Shown piece by piece: positions 33,515 through 43,700 of a stretch of DNA of 64,000 nucleotides. This DNA is from Onchidella celtica (taxonomy: Eukaryota; Mollusca; Gastropoda; Systellommatophora; Onchidiidae). Under the pieces are notes generated by a model, which searched no databases, was not told the origin of the DNA, and saw only the letters and a program-made list of their open reading frames with translations. The number at the start of each line of letters is the position of its first letter. The stretch's first letter is position 1. The stretch lies in NCBI GenBank assembly GCA_963931925.1, contig OZ007570.1, positions 56,059,580 through 56,123,579 of the forward strand. Direction: 5' to 3'. Made by a program: the position numbers and the translations under genes.

Positions 33515-34207
33515 CCTTTCATCCCCTCTGTTGATTTCCCCTCCCAATCGTTCCTCTGTTTTTCCTTTCATCCCCTCTGTTGATTTTCCCTCCCAATCGT
33601 TCCTCTGTTTTTCCTTTCATCCCCTCTGTTGATTTTCCCTCCCAATCGTTCCTCTGTTTTTCCTTTCATCCTCTCTGTTGATTTTCCCTCCCAATCGTTC
33701 CTCTGTTTTTCCTTTCATCCCCTCTGTTGATTTCCCCTCCCAATCGTTCCTCTGTTTTTCCTTTCATCCCCTCTGTTGATTTCCCCTCCCAATCGTTCCT
33801 CTGTTTTTCCTTTCATCCCCTCTGTTGATTTTCCCTCCCAATCGTTCCTCTGTTTTTCCTTTCATCCCCTCTGTTGATTTCCCCTCCCAATCGTTCCTCT
33901 GTTTTTCCTTTCATCCCCTCTGTTGATTTCCCCTCCCAATCGTTCCTCTGTTTTTCCTTTCCTCCCCTCTGTTGATTTCCCCTCCCAATCGTTCCTCTGT
34001 TTTTCCTTTCATCCCCTCTGTTGATTTCCCCTCCCAATCGTTCCTCTGTTTTTCCTTTCATCCCCTCTGTTGATTTTCCCTCCCAATCGTTCCTCTGTTT
34101 TTCCTTTCATCCCCTCTGTTGATTTTCCCTCCCAATCGTTCCTCTGTTTTTCCTTTCATCCCCTCTGTTGATTTTCCCTCCCAATCGTTCCTCTGTTTTT
34201 CCTTTCC
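33515..34207. repeat. 49-bp minisatellite, about 14 units
   Basis: The unit 'ttttcctttcatcccctctg' followed by 'ttgattttccctcccaatcg' and 'ttcctctg' repeats with an exact 49-nt period, with only a few variant positions (tttccc/ttcccc; atcccc/atcctc/cctccc). The strong pyrimidine/purine strand bias makes the minus strand read as a pseudo-repetitive Lys/Glu/Arg/Gly ORF, which is not a gene. Confidence 0.95.
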
Positions 34208-34379
34208 TCCCTCCCATCGGCTTTGTTTTATTATTGGTTTCTGTTTCTCATCGGGTTTCTTACCCCCCCCCCCCCGCCAACCACCACCACCATCATATCG
34301 AGACGTTAGTTCTCATTTGTTCCGGCTCCACTTCACAACTGATTGACGTTAAACATGTGCGGCTTTAATTATTAATAAA

Positions 34380-36542
34380 TTATAAGGAGTTAGAATAAAT
34401 CGAAACTGAAACAACTTGATATAGTCCCACAATATATTTCCAACAAGTGTCAATGTAGGCCTATGCATTTGTTATACCTCTTCTTTTTCAGAAAATGGAG
34501 ATAGAACAAATAAGAACCAGCTAGGGTCGCGATCCCTCCGCCCACTCTACGACTTTCAACTTTTTACTTTATATATGTCGTCATATTTTATCATATTTTT
34601 CACTATTTTTCCCACTCCTCAATGGTGAGATCAAATGCTTATGTTAACCCACCCCTCATGAGTGAAATTTTTTGTTTCAAAGATAGCTGACATTGGATAG
34701 CTGACAAAAATCAAAGGATGAGAACCCTTGACAACTGGCTCCATGAGTCACAAAGAATAGGCATGATAGAAAAGTCTACCTGGTGGCAGCTATACCGTTA
34801 TCGATTGATGTAAGTGAAAGAATGAAGTCTCTGGTGTTGACACAAAGACCACACGTCTAACATTCTGAAAGACCTCCTGAAATGAATGGAATGGATCAGA
34901 TTCCACGTAACTCTAAAGAGGTCGGCAGCAGGCGGTCGCGTGGCAGACGCCTGTTGCATTTCATCTGCAAATAAGATAGACTCCATAGAACGTTTTCCAC
35001 ATAGTATTTCTACATATTAACTTTTCGTTCAATTTTAAGTAGGCCTACTTTTTTTTAATCGATAAGAAAAGAGTACGTTTACCGTAATCCGGCAAGTAAC
35101 ACAAAGAGATATAAGAAGGGCAATACCAATAGATTATTATAGGCACCAGGTGGAGGGCATCGTTATGCGTCAAAATTTATATGTTACAGTTTTGAACCCA
35201 GGGATCAATATTATGTCAACCCCCACCCCCCCCCCCAACTCATCCATCCCTTAACGTTTTTAGGTTACCGATCTTAACTTATTGATCTAACCATAGTCTC
35301 AACACTTATGTTGGCTTTGCCACCGATGTTCTGACTGAATCAAAGAGATGAAATAGTGATAAAATACACAGAGAGCCATGATGTAGATCGAAGCCCACCA
35401 GAACTTCAATTATAATTTCATTCCCTTCAGTTTTGTATTTACAATAACGAAAGTTTGCATTAACACGCTCACGGGCAGGTCTTAAGAGAAGAAAAGAAAC
35501 AAAACAAAAATGTGGGGTCTGAGCAGAGTTTTAGCATAAGGTTAAACTGTAGGGAAATTAAAAAGAAAAATGGCTCAAAGCCGTGCATTAGATACAGAGA
35601 TTACTTTCATTCTTTCACAACTTACTGTATATTTTTCTCGCTGTTTGTTCTTAAAGCCGGGATTTGCGAGATGCATTTTATTTATTTATTTATTTGCCAT
35701 ATTTTAACCAAGTGATTGTAGTATCTATCCATACATATTAACATACATTATGTAGATATACGCTCAGATCTCATGCACACTTTAAGTTTGCTGATAAAAG
35801 TACTTGTTAACTGAAGATCAAATGGGGCTTTTAAACCACCCCCAGCTTGCTATTTATGAAGACCTTCCGCACAAATGCCTACAGTTTACAGTCCCCGTAA
35901 TTAATTGTGGTACTACAAGATATCATGTTTTGGAAGTTACCTCCCTTGACCAAGAAAACCACGAATTCTGTTTCAGGCATGGAACAAATATAGGATGAAT
36001 TTGTAGGGGATGCCATATTCGTGGGCGTGTCACACAACCCCAATATTTTGTATTTGAACTAATGCATGTGTGCTATGGAGATCACCAGCTGTGTGTTTGT
36101 GTTAGTGAAGAGGGAGGAGCGTAAAAATCTAGTTGTTATTTGCAAATTTTGGTATAAGGACAAAAGGCGTCTTCTTTTTGTTTGCTTGAGGAAGTCGTAA
36201 AAATTTAATGTCATCGACCAAATGCTGTTAAACTTTCTCATAGCTGAAGAATCCCATACGTACAATCAACATATGAATGAAATTTTCCACTTGATCATCC
36301 CGAATATCTTGTGAAGGAATTGTTTTGTTATTGTTGATGTTTTTTGTTTGTTTGTTTCTTCTTTTTTTTTTCTTTATTCTTCTTCAAGCAATGGAAATTC
36401 AACTTCCTTTAAGTGTTAATTAACCATCTTTGAGCAACAAAACTTCAGTCTGCAAATATGTAATAAAAAAAAAAAGCTATTCCAATTAAAATGTCGCAAA
36501 TGTTCGTATTGACTGATAAAGGTTGGAAAAGGTTAAATTTAC
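34380..36542. other. Intergenic DNA, no feature recognised
   Basis: Short frames occur here (for example 35804-35998 plus), but none has splice sites, a domain or a repeat relationship that supports a gene. Confidence 0.4.
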
Positions 36543-36640
36543 TAACAATAATAATAATAATAATGAAGATCATTTTTTTTTATAGCGCCTAATCCAAACG
36601 AGTTCGCTCTAGACGCTTTACAGAAAGTCTTGTTCTCTCG
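36543..36640 (+). repeat. Interspersed-repeat tail, (AAT)n plus 'tatagcgc...gctctagacgctttaca' block
   Basis: A short AAT microsatellite is followed by a block ending in 'gacgctttacagaa'. The same organisation in inverse orientation recurs at 57065-57150, so these are two copies of a dispersed element. Class unknown. Confidence 0.55.
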
Positions 36641-36859
36641 ATTTGCAACTCTCTCACTCTCTCTTTCTTTCTCTCACACTCTTTCTCTCACTCTCTCTCT
36701 CTCTCTATCTCAGAGCAAATTGTAACGCAGCCTGTTAGGCGCAGTTCACAACAGTTCACAACTCACAACTTGTATTCTAAAGTATTATAATATTATTTTG
36801 ACTATAATCATATTATATAATGTTTATTTAAATAGTGAATTGTAAATTTTCGTTGGTGA

Positions 36860-36925
36860 TATGGGGGGGGGGGGGGGTGATAAGGACAAATATTAATCTA
36901 TTAATTTTAATTTCAATTTTGCCCG
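36860..36925 (-). mobile_element. SINE 3' fragment (minus)
   Basis: On the minus strand this reads 'ccgggcaaaattgaaatt' followed by an A/T stretch and a C-rich tract. The same block lies in the 3' half of the SINE at 18.4 kb and in the fragment at 53.65 kb. Confidence 0.55.
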
Positions 36926-37239
36926 GACAAGAACTTTCATACAGATCTACTAGGATTGGTAGAAATATATTTTCAGGCAGTGAAACGGACTTTTGTTTCA
37001 GAGAGTGAAAAGCTGATCAATGAAAAAAAAAAAATCATATTCTTTCCATCAGATTCCCCCAAGTCCAGAACTTGTGGATCTCTCCGAGATCCTGATATTG
37101 AACTGGTCTCTTAAATCTAAATTTTATCTTTTTTGCTTTACTAGAACACAGGCGTACGATGGCACCAATCATTAGTGAAATGTATAATACTTTTTCACCT
37201 AAAGAAATCAACACATGACTATGTTTCATGGCGCGATAG

Positions 37240-37480
37240 TCAATCTGTCACTGTCTCTGACCCCTTAACCCGCCGGGGTCGCAGGGGCGCTGCAGTGACG
37301 ATCGTTGCACCAGCTGGCTCCACTTGTGGGCGAGTGCCTGGGTTGTGGGAAAGCTCATCTTGGTCCATTCCGCAATGTTATCTGCCCATTTCTTCCTCGG
37401 TCGGCCTCGCCTTCTCTTCCCCTACACTGTTCCTTCTGGTATGGACTTGGAGAGCCCATGTGATCTGGTCACAGACAGTA
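37240..37480 (-). mobile_element. 3'-terminal fragment of a non-LTR retrotransposon ORF
   Basis: On the minus strand one frame reads GKRRRGRPRKKWADNI followed by AEWTKM...W and a basic C-terminus, the typical end of a LINE reverse-transcriptase polyprotein. Only about 70 residues survive. It is a different family from the LINEs at 10.5 and 38.1 kb. Confidence 0.68.
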
Positions 37481-38103
37481 CGGGTTGTATATAATTCTGG
37501 GCCTGCACAGTTTTTTGGTGTTTCAAATAATTTTGAGTATCCAGATGCAGTACAGGCATCACTTTCCGCTTTTGTTGTTTTTTTTTTCCCAAAGGATACC
37601 AACTAGTAAAGCTGCATAATGAAATGAAGCAAGTGTCAGATTATGGTCAGTTTTGCCGTTTGGTCACTGGACATAAGCATGCTTATTTGTGCAATGTGTG
37701 AATGTGTTTTAAACCAATCGCGAACGGTTTAAATTATGTCTAGGTAAGGAGTACAAAAAGCACACTTTTGTAGTTTTGTCATCTCCAGATAGGTTTATTG
37801 TCTCACAACATTTCATTACTATATCGGGAACAACAATAATTAACATTCAAGCGATATAGTTTGTTTCATTTTTTTTTATTTCCTTATGTACGGCCGACTT
37901 TTGTTTCCTCCGGAATACACGTTCTATGCAACTACTCAGAAAATGGCCGGAAAGAGTAAGCTAAAAAAAAAACAAACAATAAAAAATCTAAGCAAGATCT
38001 GCTAAAATAAAGCCAAGAACGGTTGTTCATCGCAACAGAGAGACGATGGCAACAACGCCATACTGTGTGCACTTCGAAATTAGATCTATTTCAATACCGG
38101 TAC

Positions 38104-38804
38104 TACTACTACTACTATTTCCTGTTGCACCCACTGGTGCTTAGGGCAGCAACAAAGGATCTCCAGCCCTGTCTGTCCTGGGCCATCTTTGCGAGAGTTC
38201 CCCATGAGTGATTGAAGGATTTCATCTCTGCCTCGATTGTTCTCCGCCAGGTTGCCTTGGGTCTGCCTCGCTTGCGCCGTCCCTCCGGTGTCCACTGAAG
38301 TGCTGTTTTGGTTATAGAATTTGCTTCCTTTCGCAGCACGTGTCCAAGCCATCTCCATCGTCTCTTCGTGATGATGTTGGCTATTTCTTCTTGCTTGCAT
38401 CGCCTTAGTAGTTCCTGATTAGAAATCTTGTTTGGCCAAAAGATGCGGAGAATCCTACGAAGACATGTGGTGTGGAAGGAAGACAACTTGGCGAGGTCAC
38501 CTTCTGTCATTCGCCAACACTCTGATCCATACAGGAGTGTGGATAGGACACAGCTTTGGTACAGTCTGATCTTGGTGTTGATGCCGTATTGTGTCGATTT
38601 CCAGATGTTGCTCATACTTTGAAAGACAGCCCTTGCATTTCCCAGCCTACTTTGGATGTCCTCCTTTGTGCCACCCTCTGGTCTGATAATGCTACCAAGG
38701 TATTTAAATTTGTCCGTCGTGGTGAGGTTCTTGTCATCTACTTGCACTGGTGCTGGAGTGTCTACATTTAGGGTCAGAATCTCTGTCTTCTTCTGGCTAA
38801 TCCG
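38104..38804 (-). mobile_element. 5'-truncated LINE with 12-bp target-site duplication
   Basis: The perfect direct repeat caataccggtac lies at 38092-38103 and 38805-38816. The minus-strand insert begins in the RT thumb (ISQKKTEIL), continues YLGSIIRPEGG, LLYGSECW, LRRILRIFWPNK, RRWRWLGHVLRKE and GRRKRGRPKATWRRTIE, stops near 38115, and ends in a short (TAG)n tail, the usual 3' signature of such LINEs. About 230 codons remain open, so this insertion looks fairly young. Confidence 0.9.
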
Positions 38805-39974
38805 CAATACCGGTACCGGTACCTCAAATTGTCTAGATCTCAAGCTAGCAAAGAGACACGTATCAAAGTTGCCAGATTTTTACAAGGTCACATATTAAAA
38901 GTGTCACACTAAAAACGGAATGGCAAAAGGTGCCAGATATGGATCGTATAAGAAGAAATAGAAAAATCAAAACCAAAAAGATTTTTTTGTTTAAAATGGT
39001 AGAAGCTTTTGTGCTTTATAATCAAAATATTTACAATAGAATTTTGTTGCCAAGGTGTGGACTTTCAACAACTTTTTGCAGCCAATGTGGCCAACGAAAA
39101 GCTAAATCTTCCTCCAGAATTCACTGAACAAAATAATAAACGCGATTTGGTGACACAGCACGAATTTTCAATAATCACTTCGAACACAAAAAGTTATAGG
39201 GTTTTGCATTTAACCCCATGGATACCAATGTCAAACCCATTTCTAGTGTGTTTGCACACTCAATGATTGATGACATGAAAGTTTATTTTTAATTTACATT
39301 TTCCAAAAGCACTCAGATGGCAGTGAGGCCTATAGTTTCCCTCATCATAATTATTACAGTTTCTTTCTTCCTCCATAATCATATTTATTCACTCTACCAT
39401 TTCCACTTTCATTTACAAACATTAGAAGGAAAGAACTGAGTTACAAAAACAAAGAAATATAAATAAATGAATAAATAAATAAATAAATAGATAAATAAAT
39501 TTATATAGATAAATCCCTTGGCCACCTCGTTACGTGAACCACGGAAGTGAATCGTATTAATTTGTGATCGAGAAAAACCATTTAACTAATGCAAAGTACG
39601 AAAATGAATCTAAGTTTACTACAGCCATCAAGCGTGTCTTTCACTTCACCGGTTTTAGAATTATCACAACAAAATCAACATTAAAAAAACGGCAACAACC
39701 AATATCAAACTGCTATTTTCTGTTTTTGTTTATTTGCTTTTTGTCCTGCTTTGTTTTATTTGGTTGCCATTCCACTTATAACCACGCAAATTACGTTTAA
39801 CTTAAAGCCACGCAAATTACGTAGGCCTACATTGGCGCAAGCCTCTTACGTTCGGCTGAAAAATCTTTTGTCTCCAAGTTAAAATCACGTAAATTTATAA
39901 TGTTCATTGAATCTTAAAATGACGCCAGTCTTCAACCCTGGCGGAATCTACGCAGACAAAATGATAAATAACTA

Positions 39975-40482
39975 GATCTATGTCATTGTCATAAAAGAAT
40001 TAGTCTATCCGTTACAGGACCTTTTCACTTTCTCATACGAGGGCAAAATGATTAACAGTTAGTTAGGTCATTATCACAAAAGAATTAGTTTATCCACTAC
40101 AAGAGCTTTTCACGTGGCAAAATGATAAATAATTATGTCAAGATCACAAAAGAATTGGTTTATCCATTAAAGGACTTTTCGCATTATTATGTAGGAAAAA
40201 ATTAATAATTATGTCTTCCTCACAAAAGAATTAGTCTATCCATTACAGGACCTTTTCACATAATTATGTGTGCAAAATGATAATTTAATACTTAGGTAAT
40301 TGTCACAAAAAAATAAAGGTCTATCCATTACAGGACCTTTTCAGATACGTATGTGAAATGAAAAATAATTATATTATTGTCACAAAATAATTAGTCTATC
40401 CATTACAGGACTTTATGTGTGCAAAATGATAAATAATTATGTCATGGTCACAAAAGAATTATTAGTTCATCACTTGTAGGGC
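39975..40482. repeat. Degenerate ~65-85-bp tandem repeat, about 7 units
   Basis: Each unit contains 'tcacaaaagaattagtctat' then 'ccattacaggaccttttcac' then 'gcaaaatgataaataattat'. Units differ by small indels. The array runs right up to the stop codon of the lectin gene (40483), so it makes up its immediate 3' UTR or 3' flank. Confidence 0.82.
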
Positions 40483-40703
40483 CTATTCACACATGTAGGC
40501 CGCAGTTTCAGAACAAGATATATCGTTTAAATAGAAGTCAAAGCTCCCGTGCATGTCAGTACACAGTTCACCGGGGCCACCAAAACCGTCGGGTTGACCT
40601 CTCGCCCACATACCGTTGTCAATCAATTGTTGATTGGACTCCCACCAAAATGAGCCGCTGATTGATTTCACTGCACCGGTCCAGTAGCTGTCGGCCGACA
40701 AAG
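40483..40703 (-). CDS. PAN-lectin exon 4: second half of the C-type lectin fold, stop
   Basis: (S)LSADSYWTGAVKSISGSFWW ... MWARGQPDGFGG ... C ... LND ... CSETAAYMCE, TAG at 40485-40483. It carries the sugar/Ca2+ ligands. LND replaces the common WND. Confidence 0.93.
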
Positions 40704-43700
40704 CTGTGCATTAAGACAAAGATCAAACTCTTACATTTTTTTTTTCAGACTACAAAACTATCAACTAAATGTGCACAAGTACATGCAGAAAAGAACCTCC
40801 ATGAGTAAAACTGAGAGAGAAAAAAAAATTGAATTAGAATTTATCTATTTATTTATTTTCTTATTTATGTAGGGGGGGGGGGAGGGGGTCGACAAAATCG
40901 AGGGTTCGTACTTTATGGACGGCCCCCTGACATAGTTAACTACTTCAGCTTTACCAGAATAGCTGGAAATCCATACATAACCAAGCAATTTAATCCCTCC
41001 AAATCTATCATAGCCTCCATTTGAACATTCTGCCAAGAGTCGTGCTGAGTCCAACACTTCCATCAAGACCCAGAATTAAAACCTCATTCAGAAACTCATT
41101 GTAATGTCCTTACTCTTTGCAAAATTGATGCACATGCATATAATGGACGGCCGCGGGATGGACTAGCACATATTGCTGTTGTTGTTTTTTTTTGTGTGTG
41201 TGTGTTGTTTTTTTTTAAAACAAACTTTGCAGGCGAAGCAGAAAAAAACCCCGAATGAGTTTCTTTGTTAGACTAAGTAGTTAGATATTTAAAAATAAAT
41301 AAATAAAAAATAAAACGTTTTTTTTAACACCCAACTTACAACACAACTTGCAGGCTGCCAACGGTTGCAAACCACGCCAAATATCTATTATAGATAAAGT
41401 AGCTGCGGGAGTATTTCACTGTGGTGCAATTTTACCCCTTTTTTTGCTCGACGCTACAGCCTAAATGACAGTTTTAAAAATTATAATTTTTTCTTAAATG
41501 TCAACAAATCCAGCCCAATCGCTTTTGTATCAACTGATTGTGTTGATTCAAGTTTCAAGTATTTTTTTTTTTTAAAGAAGTAAACATGTAAAATACAATG
41601 GTCTTTATTGGCTCCCTGCAGTAAGCCCACCGCACCGGAAACGAACTGAAACTATATTACTACGCGTTCAATTCCATGCGTGCAATTTCCCTTCCAGAAA
41701 TGAGTGCGTAGTGCTGTGTTGCGCATGCACTCTGTAGTACGACTCTGGTAAGGCTGTAGATTATGGGAAGTCTTCTCGACCAAAAAGAGAGAGGGATAGA
41801 ACGGTGGGTTCGAAGTTTATCCCGGATAAGGTCGGGTACCTCATCTAGTCCCCAATTACAAAAAAAAAAAGATAATTGAAAAACTTGTTACGATAGTTTA
41901 CGATGCGGACATCGAATGCGATGTCTGTACACGAACAGCTGTCATTATTTGAACAATTATTGTCAAAATGAAAATAGTTATGAAAGAAACAGGTTTTCAA
42001 ACGATATTAAAATGCAAGCATCTTACTTACACGGCGTGGACACGATTACTCCCCTCACAAACTGAAACGTTTGCAAGGTGCTGAATTCTACGAGGCGTCT
42101 TCCATGAGAGTTGCAGACTTGTTGAGCTATTTCCCTCGACACTTTTGCAGTAGGATGGAACTCCAGACACTTGTTCACCTGTCTCACGTAGGTAGCATCG
42201 CATTCTGGGAATGTGCAAAGTAAAAAAAATAAAAAAAAGAATTAGACCATAATCGTCAGTGTAGAAAACTCTTCACCGTTCCCTAACTGCTTTTGTCAAC
42301 AGCAGCCGCTCCGCTCAGCTGTTTTTACGGAAAATGATGTATGAAAAAGTAAAAAACTCTTTTCTTGGCCTCTGTATACTTGTCCACAGCATCCGTTCCG
42401 CTCCGCCCCTGGGCGCTACAGGGTCAAGGAGTGTTTTGCTTTGTCAAACGTCATTTTCCGTAAAATAGCAGAGCGGGGCGGATGCCCTGGACAAGGCCAC
42501 TAGACTGTAGCAACTCGAAAAATCGATTTTTATATTATGTTCAACTACCATCAAAGCCGCATCGAATGGTTTTGATTCTAGATTCCTAGGCTGCCAAATA
42601 ATATTATACCAAGCATTCAAAAAGTCATCATCACTAGACCAGGACGGTGTGCTAAGATAAAAAAGATTTTTTTTGCTTGGCATGAAAAGTTGTCAAAACC
42701 TGGCACCACAGTTTTAGGGAACGGTGACGATTATGACTTTGACTTGCTAGAAGTCCCGTGAGTTAACACTGAATCTTTAAAAAAAAATGGATTCTTAACC
42801 GTGCAAGGTAAGATTTTTCATTTCCCAACACAACACTGAGTCAAAATAAACAACGACTGGTGTCGCGTCCTTAGGTAAAAAATTTGTCGTTATGTGAACA
42901 GTAAGGGCAGATTGTACATATTATAATGATTACTCCCTTGTATAGAAACATTATAGTATGGTCCGAGACGAAGAACGCCGAGACGGATCATTCCCTCTTT
43001 TACTATAATTATGTCCACAACTTGCGCGCGTATAAATACGGCGAGTATTGCTCGCAGAGCTCTGTGTTACTAGTCTTTTTCGTTCAGTTATGAAGGGGTG
43101 TGATGCGAATTGTAGCATTGTTGACCTGGATGATACGCGCGGGAGTCGGCCGGCGGAATTTGGCAAATTGAACTGTATCGGTATCCTGTGTCTCGGGTAT
43201 GTCGGAGAGCAAATTATGGAATTATTGCATAGTGTTGGCAAATATTTTACTCGTCTGAAATGTTGCAAAACAAAACAAAATGCGAATGCAAAAGTGCCGA
43301 TAAAGTGCAGTCTTTTATTCCACTCGGAAGAACGGTGGAAGACGGTCTAAATTCGGTCTTGCTGTTCTGCTTACATACCGTTCTTTATCACGTAGGCGTC
43401 CACGATGCTCCTGGGGATGGCTGGATTGCCGTAAGCAATGGTAGACTGATTGCTCGCACCACAGAGAATACATTCCAGTCGCGTGGCATTGTAAATAAAC
43501 TTGGCGCAGTCAGGGTTAACACTACATTTGACACCGCACTGTACCATCGATGTTGCCGTGCTCGGTTTTTTCAAAACCACGTATTTTCTGTATCCAGCAT
43601 ATAGGTAAGATTCTGGGACAAACTCAAGATGTCTGAAAAGAAAGGAAGAAACATTTCTCTGGCAATGCGACAAACAATTCGCTGGCCCTGTCATGAAACT

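Noticed and set aside
33813..34061. Repetitive Lys/Glu/Arg/Gly ORF on the minus strand
   Set aside because: Product of the 49-bp minisatellite, where a 49-nt period changes frame each unit; not a gene.
33515..34207. Could the 49-bp array be a CRISPR?
   Set aside because: Units are contiguous with no unique spacers, and this is a eukaryotic genome.
35804..35998. 64-codon plus-strand ORF
   Set aside because: Composition is protein-like but there are no splice sites, partner exons or recognised domain; chance frame more likely.
39009..39266. 85-codon plus-strand ORF next to the LINE at 38.1 kb
   Set aside because: No similarity recognised and no supporting exons; AT-rich chance ORF.
40845..41066. 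73-codon minus-strand ORF between lectin exons 3 and 4
   Set aside because: It lies in the intron, does not match the C-type lectin fold, and exons 3 and 4 join directly in phase.
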